64,000 nucleotides of DNA from Spodoptera frugiperda. Taxonomy: Eukaryota; Arthropoda; Insecta; Lepidoptera; Noctuidae. A program made the position numbers and the translations under genes. The notes below the pieces were generated by a model. The model searched no databases. It was not told the DNA's origin and saw only the letters and a program-made list of their open reading frames with translations. This document shows, piece by piece, positions 1 through 11,700 of this stretch (position 1 is the first letter of the stretch; the number at the start of each line of letters is the position of its first letter). The DNA lies in the NCBI RefSeq assembly GCF_023101765.2, contig NC_064227.1:7077592-7141591 (forward strand), in the 5' to 3' direction.

Positions 1-117
1 AACTTCTCCCGCCGTGGGTGAGGCGAGAGGGAGAGACTTAGTCACCAAAAACCACCCCGATCCTTCTGCTACTTTGAGCCGCAGGCCCGGTAACCTGTTA
101 CGTTGTCCGCAGCTCCA
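1..117 (+). repeat. SINE-like family A copy, cut by window edge
   Basis: The window opens inside a copy of the most abundant local repeat (family A). It is recognised by cttctcccgcc, ggtgaggcgagaggg, accaaaaaccaccccg and gtccgcagctcc in this order. It is diverged from the other copies. No coding capacity. Confidence 0.8.
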
Positions 118-2544
118 AATATTATCAAGCAAACTTTAATTTGAGACTTTTGATATAGAGAAATGCTGCTCAATACATGATGAATGTATATGCCGAAATT
201 CAGCTTTCTCCAGTCAGCGGTTTCAACCATGTGTCTATCAGTTTCTCAATGCTCATCGAATTGCAACGCAAGATTCTTTTATTTATATGTACTAGTTTCA
301 AAATCCTCCAAACAACAGTTTCTAGTGTATATAATAAATTCAGTTGCCTATTCGTTGATGGACAGAAGACGTTTGCGTGTCTACACGATGGGGCATTAGA
401 AAACGTACGTTGCGCATCGCAGACCTCTCTACCTACCTGTTAATGAATTAATTTGATTCTTAGATTCATATGTATTTATTTCCGTGTGTGATCACGATAA
501 GTGACGTGCGAATTTTGCATGTCCGTTATAGTTTTGCTGATGTAGATATGCTAATTTTATGGTAACGGATTTTGTCTTGTCAGTACAGCAAAGGAGATCA
601 CTACGGCTCTATACATTTTTGGGCCACTTCTGAAAGTGCCGGCTAACAAAAAAATGCTATGTATCGATAGAACTAGCCATTTGGAGCAATAGATACTATG
701 GCGTTAAAGGTGTAGGATCCAAGATATAGAAGTTATACCAGTTCAAAGATTCATCATTTTCATATTGTTTTTAAAGGTTATTCTAATTTGCTTTTTAAAG
801 GTTCTAGAAGACTCAAGAGTTTTAAATACACCTTTCGTTACTGGGTAGTTAGGTATGAACTTCAAATAAGACCATCATCAATGAATAGGACAGCGGACAG
901 TTAAACCATATCTTTACATGGCTATCTAATAGTAAAACTAGCAAATCATTGCAATAGACTCATCGCAAACATGGCAGAGTCAGATCTGTCATTCGTCAAG
1001 TGTTTTCGGCAAAACGTGCCAAGTTCGCAATGTGTGTGGGAATCCTTGACACATTTCCTTGTTTCGCTGCTCATACAACCATTTTAAAGTGGTTTACTAG
1101 TCGAGTTTTTAAGAATGACACCGCTAAAGTCAGCTTGCTGACATTGCAAAATACTGCTACTAAAACTAGTTTTAGGTTTGGATCATCATGAAAGTATGAA
1201 TAGGCAATTAACCCCTTGTATGCCCCTCGTATATGTATATAAGACACAAGAGAAAACACATTGTGTCTTGTGTGGATCTGCGTTCTGGCATATCAAGGGT
1301 TAAACTTTCCAATAAGAAATAGTGGGATTTTTAAACGTGTATGTTTTGGCTCACATGGTGCTCCAAAACCACTTGTAGCATAGAAATGTTTTAGATCACA
1401 CGCTAATCCAAAAACTCATGAGGGGTTAAGTGTAGATCGTCATCATCATCAATAGCCTTTTTCTTTCGGCAGTTAATGCTTTAATCATCCACTAAAGCCC
1501 TCCTCATAAGAGGGTATGCTATAATCTCCACGCGTGGTTGACTGATCGCAGTTTCAGCCAATACATTTATCCGGAGCTGCGGACTTCCTAGCGGGTTTAC
1601 TGGGGCTCCGGCTCAAAAAGCAGGAGAAGGAACGAGGTGGTTTTTAGTCAGTAAGAGTCTGACACTCCCTCTCGCCTCGCCCAAGGCGAGAGAAGTCATT
1701 GGATGATTTTCCCCCCTCAAAAGCCAATACATTTAGGTTTATTAGGCAACTTTACTGGTCGGTCTATGTCAAATATGTAGTCCCTTATCTACTTTTACGA
1801 TTAGAATACCATCGGAAAGAGTCATGACGAAAATATATTCTTTTCTACTATTTCCTACAGTTAGAATGTCCAAAATCTGTGCTAAATTAATCTGTGACTC
1901 CTCTGGTGTTGCGGGTCTCCATGCTCCGTGATCCGTCTGCTCCGTTTGCCTCCTATTCCGTGAAAAAAGACCTAGTGTCCGCTTTACGAGAATCTAGTCA
2001 AAGTTAAGGTTAAAAGTGCCATTAGTTAAGGTCTATTTCCTAAATATAATTGTTTAAAAATGCTAATTTTGTTCGCTAAAATAAACAGTGGGTACGAGTA
2101 CCACCGCTTTCTCTACCCACGTTACTCATTGTCAATTTGAATATTAATCATTTACTTTTAGGTAATTTATTTTTTGTTTTAACCAAATATGTTGGGGATT
2201 TTTAACTTTGGTACTTGATGTTAAGCTACAAAATCCAGTATTTCTTTTTTGTCAGGCTGATTTTTTTTATATTCACGAAGTTTTTTGATTTAATTGAAGA
2301 TTACGTCCTATGTTGTTTTATCCATTAAAAATATGTTTCAATTACATTTATTTTTCAAGGAATAAGCACAATGATATTACGTCACATAGTACCTTTTTTA
2401 TTGCATTTCCGAACTCAATTGATTACGTATGTTCTACGTCACTTCAAAATAACGAATTTCAATACTTAAAAAATAAACATATTATTGTGTAGGCAAACAT
2501 AAAAAAAGCAACACAAAATCTCAAACTACTCTCATTGATTTCAG
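118..2544. other. Upstream flank / 5' intron of gene 1, no coding exon recognised
   Basis: AT-rich sequence with short unconvincing ORFs (up to 88 codons, no recognisable domain). It holds a remnant of a LINE-type tail near 1440 (gtcatcatcatcaatagcc), a reverse family A copy at 1570-1722 and a family C fragment at about 1895-1968. Because the first coding exon of gene 1 is preceded by a splice acceptor, at least one non-coding or alternative 5' exon must lie here or to the left of the window. I cannot place it. Confidence 0.5.
1570..1722 (-). repeat. SINE-like family A copy
   Basis: Reverse-oriented family A element: tccggagctgcgg at the left, ggtttttagtcagtaagagtctgac in the middle, aagtcattggatgatttt plus a C/T run at the right. 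Nearly full length for the local family (about 150 bp). Confidence 0.85.
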
Positions 2545-2720
2545 AGCACAAAAGAATGGCTCTAGCTACGGCATCGGCGACGATGGAGTCCTCCCAGTCC
2601 CTCATCCAATCAGAGACGAGGGTCCAGAGGAGTTACCAGGAGGTCCAGGTCTCAGAACAGAGGACTATCAAGAAGAAGACCAAGTCCAGACGGCATAAGG
2701 ATGAAGGGAATATATCGGTG
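2545..2720 (+). CDS. Gene 1 first coding exon
   Basis: Acceptor gatttcag precedes 2545; ATG at 2556; donor gtgagt follows 2720, phase 0. It encodes 55 residues rich in Ser, Gln, Arg and Lys, including a basic KKKTKSRRHK patch directly before the LIM domain. Bases 2545-2555 are open in frame, so they are either 5' UTR or coding in a longer isoform. Confidence 0.8.
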
Positions 2721-5700
2721 GTGAGTAGACATTGAGGGCTTTATATTGCAAATCTTTCGATGATTAATATGATTTCATGCTATCAAATAATAATTGTACG
2801 ACTTAAGTATAGAACATTAAACATGATTTGTCAACTATATTCCGTAAATACTATGGGCCTTCTTTACATTAAATAACAGGGGCAATTATCTTCACGCCTT
2901 TTATCCTCGAAGGGTAGGCAGAGGTGCACATTAAGGCACGTAATGCCACTTTACAATGTACACCCACTTTCCACCAATTGTTTTATAAGTCCCATGTAAT
3001 AGGGGGTTAGCCTATTGCCATATACCGGACGCATTTCCAGACTCCGTGCTTACTACAGAGAAATTTTCAAAAAACCGAAAAAGCCCAGTAATACTTTGCC
3101 AGACACAGAAATCAAACCGTGCGACTGCCGGGCAAGGGGTCTCGGGTTCGATTCCTGTGTTTCGACCACTCGACCAACGAGGCAGTCATTATAATATCTT
3201 GTATCTTTAAATTACATTTTTATATTTCCAGTCGAAAAGTTCAGAGAAGTTGTTCAAAAAGATGAAAGCGGCGACTGACACGGACGCAATACCGCAGTGC
3301 GAGAAGTGCTCGCGCCCCGTGTATGCCATGGAGCGCATCAAGGCAGAGAAGAGGGTCTGGCACAAGGAGTGCTTCAGATGCGTACAGTGCAACAAGCAAC
3401 TCACGTTAGTATTAATTTAAGGTTTATTTTTCTTTGAACACAAGGAGTGCTTCAGATGCGTACAGTGCAACAAGCAACTCACGTTAGTATTCATTTAAGG
3501 TTTATTTTTCTTTGAACACAAGGAGTGCTTCAGATGCGTACAGTGCAACAAGCAACTCACGTTAGTATTGTTTTAAGGATTGTTTTTCTTTGAACACAAG
3601 GAGTGCTTCAGATGCGTACAGTGCAACAAGCAACTCACGTTAGTATTAATTTAAGGGTTATTTTTCTTTGAACACAAGGAGTGCTTCAGATGCGTACAGT
3701 GCAACAAGCAACTCACGTTAGTATTCATTTAAGGGTTGTTTTTCTTTGAATACAAGGAGTGCTTCAGATGCGTACAGTGCAACAAGCAACTCACGTTAGT
3801 ATTGTTATAAGGATTGTTTTTCTTTGAATACAAGGAGTGCTTCAGATGCGTACAGTGCAACAAGCAACTCACGTTAGTATTGTTATAAGGATTGTTTTTC
3901 TTTGAATACAAGGAGTGCTTCAGATGCGTACAGTACAACAAGCAACTCACGTTAGTATTGGTTTAAGGATTGTTTTTCTTTGAACACAAGGAGTGCTTCA
4001 GATGCGTACAGTGCAACAAGCAACTCACGTTAGTATTGTTATAAGGATTATTTTTCTTTGAACACAAGGAGTGCTTCAGATGCGTACAGTGCAACAAGCA
4101 ACTCACGTTAGTATTGTTATAAGGATTATTTTTCTTTGAACACAAGGAGTGCTTCAGATGCGTCCAGTGCAACAAGCAACTCACGTTAGTATTCATTTAA
4201 GGTTTATTTTTCTTTGAATACAAGGAGTGCTTCAGATGCGTACAGTGCAACAAGCAAATCACGTTAGTATTCATTTAAGGTTTATTTTTCTTTGAATACA
4301 AGGAGTGCTTCAGATGCGTACAGTGCAACAAGCAACTCACGTTAGTATTCATTTAAGGTTTATTTTTCTTTGAATACAAGGAGTGCTTCAGATGCGTACA
4401 GTGCAACAAGCAACTCACGTTAGTATTCATTTAAGGTTTATTTTTCTTTGAACAGGGTGTTCTTGTCCGTTGTACTGTCGCTTGTCTTATAAATACTACT
4501 AATGGGAAGAAAAGGTCGTACGTCCTATGTTTACTCTCTTCTAATCTAAAGTGTTTCCACTAGTTATGCGATCTCATGTAATAGAACTGACTCCATTGCT
4601 AAAATGCCAGACTCTATGTCCGAAAAACCCCTATAATACTTTAAACGACCTGGGAAATTAACCTAAGACTTTCCGGCAAGCACCGATCTTATGGGCGTCG
4701 AGCTGCGAGTTCGATGCTTGCGTTGGGCATAAAAATTAGAATTGTCAATTTTCTTCATAATATTTGGTGTTGTTAGGGTGGTATTCCATCAGAGATGTGA
4801 AATGCTACGTTGCTGTGGATGCGTATGGCTTCCACTAATAATATTCATTGGTACACATAGCTTAGCACTGTTGGCAACGGACTCAGCTAAGCTATGTTTT
4901 TTTTTTTATGTGAAAAGATGCGTGCTATCGATGGCTTCCCTACTATCGATACATCGCATACTCGAGCTGCGCATCTTCCTAGCACACCTACTTAGCTAAG
5001 TATCGGTGGAAACGGTCACAAAGTTTCTCAGCTTAGCTATTAAATCTTCGTAGTATAGCTACATAGCACATCTCTCGTGGAAAAGCTCCCTTATTATCCT
5101 ACTACTCATACATAATTATGTATGTCTACACCTCTATCTATATCAAGGAGCAATAACAAAAGTGTAATACGTATTATATTGATGTCTGCTGTATCCCTTA
5201 CAGAGTGGAGACGTACCAGAGCGATCACACGACGCTGTACTGCAAGCCCCACTTCAAGCAGCTGTTCGAGCCCAAACCAGTGGACGACGATGACGTCACT
5301 GATGGTATATATTTTTTTTTATTTTGTCAAGCCTTTAATCCCCTAAGGGATAAGCATAGGTGCACGTTACGGCACGTAATGCTACTGTACAATGTACAGT
5401 CACATTTCACAATTTATATTGTAAGTCCCATATGATGATGGTGAGCCTATTGCCATATACCGGGCACTCCGTGCTACTTCTGAGATTTTTTTCGAAAACC
5501 CGGAAAAAGCCCAGCAATACTTCGTCCGACCCGGTTATCGAACCCGAGATCCCTTGCTCGGCAGTCGCACTTGCAACCATTCGGCCAACGAGGCAGTCAA
5601 TTTCTTTTTTTTTTAAACATAAAATTTTACACTAGTCACTGTGCCAACCGAACAGTCCTACGTTTGATCATACTTAGTTTACGGGTCCCATATGCATAAG

Positions 5701-8700
5701 TTCCCATTTTTTTATGTATTTCACTTCCACACAGGTAAAATTCTTATAGACTAAGCCCCACAAAACCTTTGTAATGGTTTGACTGTGGGGTCGCTGAGTC
5801 TCTGAGTTTCTAAATAAATATAGGTTTTTAAGTACAATAAATCTTATGGATAGCAATGAGGAGGAGGATAGCTTGATATTTTTAATCATTAATCACCTTT
5901 AATCTAGTTACCTACTTGTTAAAATAAAATATGTATGGATGTATAGGAAACAAACGACACTGTCTATACCATTACATCCATTTTCCTTAACTAATAATTT
6001 GGGGAATTGTGGTGTCAATTAGTTAGAGATTCATCACGTACAACAATATTAGGGAAAACACGAGAATTATTTATTTCCTGAAAAACATATTTCATTAATT
6101 CTAAAAACTATTTTTGATTAAATAATTTGTATTTTCCCCAGCAGCCCCCCCAAAGAAGCACCAGATGATAATCTGCGAGAGTAATCCAGTCGAGCTGCCG
6201 CCAGATGTCGTTAGAGGTTTGTAGCAGTTGTCATGTATAATACATAGATGGCGCTGTAAACAAAATTTAACAGAGTTGTTCCAGAAATAAAAATAATATA
6301 AGTTTTGTTAGATACTTTTTTTTTGCAACCTCACGCCTTTCACCCTCAAAGGGTAGGCAATGTTCACTCACTTTTCACCAATTGTTTTATAAGTCCCAGT
6401 AATAGGAGGTGTACCTATTGCCATAATACTGGACACAATTTCAGACTCCGTGCTACTACTGAGAAATTTTTGAAAAACCGAAAATAAATACCTACTGAAA
6501 ATTGGTAATAATATGCTATCAATTATGTGCCGGCTACTAAAAAGATACATTAAGGTCAAATAATCATTCATTTCAATTAGGCACCTTTCAATGTTAGCAC
6601 AATAATCATTATTTACCTATGTCATAGCTTATTATAAAACCAAACACCTGTTTCCTATGCAGCATCAGACAAACCAGACCTTGGCCTGGAGGAGCTCTCC
6701 CAACTGGACGTGAAGTCCAAGTTCGAGGTGTTCGAGCGCAAAGCCAGGCAGCCTGAGGAGCCGGTGCCGCAGGAGCCCCGGGTGCCGCGCGAGAAGACCG
6801 CCGCCATACTCTCCAAGCTTGCCAAGTAAGTCAGAAAAAGACTTTGTGCAACCCTCCTCATAATTCGGAATCATCATCTATTATTTATTTAAGGGTCTCC
6901 AACAAGGAATACACATTGAAAACACGAATAACAATACAATCAATATTAATTATTTTATTATTAATTAAATCATGCAAAAATATGTATAAAAACAAACACA
7001 ATATCGAAAACTAAAAAAAATACAACATAGAAAAGTACTTTCATAGAACAAAAATAATGTGAAATATGGTACATCAAAAAAATACATAATCGGACAAATG
7101 CAATCACAGTCAAAATAATATCAGAAAAATAATCAACTTAAACAAATAACAATGTCTGAAATCAAATTAAATTGAATTAAATTAAATTAAATCACATTAA
7201 ATTACACAATAATAATAATGATCCAAAAAAAAACCAAATAAATAAATTCTTAATCCCTAATATTACGTCAAAAAGCTCTACTACAATACTAAAGTATCAA
7301 TTTCCAAGATCACAGTACAGTACACAATATTCCTAAACATTAAAAGTATCAAAATGATTCAGCCGGCGTGCTGGGACTTGCGTAAGCGCATCGTTTCAGC
7401 AGGTCTATTTCTGTACGCATGAGAACCGCCGGCCGCAAGTACTTAGTGAGTGAAGATTTGGATAAAGGTGCTGTACATTGCTTGCTGTTTTGGAGTTATC
7501 AGAATATTGAGTAAAGTTTTGACTGTTTGTTTGTCGACAAATATGGGATTGTACTTTTAGTTAATTAGGTAGTTTACTAGGTCAAAAATAAATTATTTTG
7601 ACATTTCAATACGATAAACTAAACCGAAATAATCGTCCTTTCATTCAATAATTTGACGATTATACCTATTTTTAAAATTTTGTAGCAAATTTTTGAGGAA
7701 TGATTACGCTATATGACGTAAAAATTTATGACCTCATAAGTAGCGATCTCCTACAAAATTTATAAAAACAAACTACAACAACTTTGTTGACTTAAAGTTG
7801 AATTAAACAAAGTTGACTTTTAGTTGAATTTGACTAGTTCAAAACTATCGCATAAGTTTTTATTTTTGTGGTGATAATGGATGTCTTGTTAAACGTTTTA
7901 TTCTACTAACGACACAGTTTCGAGACTTTAGCAATGACTAAGGAGCATAAAGTCGGATGTGAGCAAAATATTATTGTGATTTTAGACTCCAACATTCTCA
8001 TTGAAAGTGAGATAATAGTAAAATTTACTTCGTATCTTATTGAGATTAAAAATTATACGATGCACCTTAAATCAACATTGTTTCATCTAGATTTATTTTT
8101 ATAATTTGTGACGTGTAAAAGTGCTCTTTTGTAGCCTATTTACAGAAAATTAAAATCTTTGTATATTTATTAAAATCCAACACAAATAAAACATTTGCAT
8201 CTAAATCAACTCAACATACTTACCACGCAATGTACACCGTCCAAATAAATATAACCCAAACTCCAGCCATATTTTTTTCACCCAGACAACATGTTCCATA
8301 CTTTTTTATACCGACAAACCTCTATACATTCTATACAACCCTTATTTTCTTAACAATAAAGGTGAAAATGCTATATTATAATGATTTCAGTAACTTGGTT
8401 ATTATAAATTAACTGATGGGTATCATTTCGTACGTAGTGTTCGAGAAAGATGCGTGTAGTTTCTTTTTTAAAATATATGTCTTGTGAATTTAGTAAGTGA
8501 GTGTCGTCCCGTGCGGTTTTCTCGTGTTCAAAATATATTATATTTTTGCGAGCTATGTACAGGTATTTTATTAGTTTTTCCTTTAAGTTATGTTAGTAAA
8601 ATGGTTGTCTTAGATGTATGGGTGTTATAAAAAGCTCTCTACAAGTGAAAGTGGTGTAGAATTGAATATTTATCTGTTTATTTATAGTACTTAGTAGTGC

Positions 8701-11700
8701 ATTTTTTTGTAATGATGTCAAGTGGATTTGTATGTCACTATATTTTGTGGGACTTGCAGTTTGGAATAGAATAGAATAGGCTAGATATTTATTTCTGAGT
8801 ATATGGTATACATCGAGATCTTAATATAATATAAAATAGTTTCACATACACTACCGTTGTCGGTGTAGAAATATTATTTTTTATGAAAAAAGTTAAGTTT
8901 TTGTGATTATGAACTACGGCTGTTTATTTATGACTAGCTGGCCCAGCAAACTTCGTAATGTCTCTAACATTTTTTTCTCAACTTTTAAACCTTCCCTGGA
9001 CTTCCACAAATAATTCAAGACCAAAATTTGTCAAATCGGTCCAGCCGTTCTCGAGTTTTAGCTAGACTAACGAACAGCAATTGATTTTCATATGTATAGA
9101 TTATAACATTTATTATTTTAACTATGAAATAAGGATTAGAAGAAATATTTCATACTCTCAAAGGTTAGCTCAGCCTCTATTCTCATATTTTGCGAAAAAG
9201 ATAAAATTGTTTCATTTTCATTGAACCACTAAGTATCACATCTTTTTTATTCATGTTTTATTTATATTCATAGAAAAACTATTACTAACGTACTTTGACG
9301 CCTAATTGAGGGATTTTGTACTTATATTCTTTGTTTTAAATTATAGTAAGTTTTACATTTTTATTTAAGTTTTAGGACTACTTACAGTTAAAACTGACTA
9401 TATTTTTTCGATTCTCTATTCTCATATTTTGCTATAAAAATAAACATTGTTATTTAATTTTCCTTGAACATTATGTATAAAGCATGTATGTTTTAGCTAC
9501 CTAGGTTTAACTATATTTTCTCTTTGTGTTCTCAGGTTCAAAGCGAAGGGCATGGACGTCGGCGTGTCTGACGAGTACCTGAACGGCGTGCCGGTGGAAC
9601 AGAGCTCCAGCGAGCCCGAGGAAGATGAGGAAGGTCAGTTGTTTCATTAGTAACCATTGTTAATGATACCTTGTTGAAATGAACATGTATAGAATGTCTA
9701 AAATGAAACATGGAATTTCTGATACTTATAAAATAAAATAAAATGTATAAAGTCAAACTATAAAAAATATATAAACTTATAGTTCTTCTTTTCACTTTTG
9801 AAATGATTTTTGTATTTGAAAATTAAGTTCATTTAAAGTGATTGTGTTTAGTATTGTTAAAAAGGGTTGCATACCACTCAGCTACCCTTAGCTCCCATAC
9901 CAATCGTTTATGATAGGGGATGTCCCATGTAATGGGGGGTAAGCCTAGTGCCATTTACTGGGCACAATTCCAGACTCCGTGCTACTACTGAGATTATTCG
10001 AAAAACCGAAAAATGCCCAGTAATACTTTGCCCCACCCGAAAATCGAACCCGAAACCTTTTGTCACGACTTACCAATAATAATCCTAACAAAATAATTTC
10101 AGACGAAGACTCGGTGCTAAAGAAGTCCTACAAGCACACTGCGAGCCGCGAGCAGCCCGTCTCGTTCTGCAACATGAGCGAGATCGTCGGCAAGTTCGAG
10201 ACCGGGCAGCACTCCTCGTCCGACAGACACCGCGAGAGGAAGCAGGAGATACAGAACATCAGGAGCCGGCTGTTTATGGTGAGGGGACTGTTGTTTATAT
10301 AGTGTCCTAGGCATACGTGGGCAAGTTCGAGACCGGGCAGCACTCCTCGTCCGACAGACACCGCGAGAGGAAGCAGGAGATACAGAACATCAGGAGCCGG
10401 CTGTTTATGGTGAGGGGACTGTTGTTTATATAGTGTCCTAGGCATACGTGGGCAAGTTCGAGACCGGGCAGCACTCCTCGTCCGACAGACACCGCGAGAG
10501 GAAGCAGGAGATACAGAACATCAGGAGCCGGCTGTTTATGGTGAGGGGACTGTTGTTTATATAGTGTCCTAGGCATACGTGGGCAAGTTCGAGACCGGGC
10601 AGCACTCCTCGTCCGACAGACACCGCGAGAGGAAGCAGGAGATACAGAACATCAGGAGCCGGCTGTTTATGGTGAGGGGACTGTTGTTTATATAGTGTCC
10701 TAGGCATACGTGGGCAAGTTCGAGACCGGGCAGCACTCCTCGTCCGACAGACATCGCGAGAGGAAGCAGGAGATACAGAACATCAGGAGCCGGCTGTTTA
10801 TGGTGAGGGGACTGTGAGAGCGCGTACGGCGCTCTGATTGGCTGGGTCGAATAAACCAACCATTCAGAGGGCTGAAGGCGAACGCGAAATCGGTCCAGCC
10901 GTTCCCGAGTTTTAACGAGTCTAACAAACATCAATTCAATTTTATATTCTTTCGTATAATGGTGTGGATCTTTCAAAAACTTTTATATCTTGACGTCATT
11001 GATTCGTAAATGCTCTACGCAGTCTCACACAATATCGGAAGTTCTTAAGATATTGTTTATATTTTCTAATCCAGTGATTCAAACTCTAACTATTTCTACT
11101 CGATATGGCTTATTGGGAATCGGTCATAAACAGCAACCAATCTTATTTAACTCTCACTCCATAGCAACTATCTGATTTCACTTTGGAAAGATAACATCCA
11201 ACAAAGACTATATCTACATAATTACTTCAGATAACTAATTTTTTTTTTTTGAAAATGTAATAATTTATGTAATATTTTGTTTCAGGGCAAGCAAGCTAAG
11301 ATCAAGGAGATGTATGAACAGTCCGTACTGCAGAGCGAACAAGGTAAGTTACAATGCTACTTTACCAATTATATGTCAATATTTTCAGACTTTACTCACT
11401 TTCTTTCCTTAGTACCTTAGTACGAGTTTGCTTTATGTTGAACGAAAACCAAACGAAAGTGCGTACGGCACCCTAATTGCGGTGAACCCGGTGCGAATGA
11501 ACCAACTCAGAACCCCGAACGCACTCTCGTTTCTATCTCGTTAAACATAAAACAAGCCCTAAAATATGAATATGATATCTTCCAGTAGGTACTGCCCAAC
11601 CAACAAAAGTTAGTTTTATAGAAGGCCATAGAACGTTTTGTAAAAACTAAACGGTGGTCAAATAAAAGGCCAAAGAAGGTGCATCTACAAAGAAAGTGGC

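Noticed and set aside
3729..4196. Repeating ORFs on the - strand (26-residue repeats)
   Set aside because: They are the reverse reading of the 78-bp exon-end array, whose period happens to be divisible by 3; no gene signal and the + strand is the true coding strand.
3361..4456. CRISPR-like regular repeat array
   Set aside because: There are no unique spacers: the whole 78-bp unit repeats, it is exon-derived, and the genome is eukaryotic.
10128..10976. 89-135 codon ORFs on the - strand
   Set aside because: Shadows of the 131-bp array; identical peptides recur because the DNA repeats.
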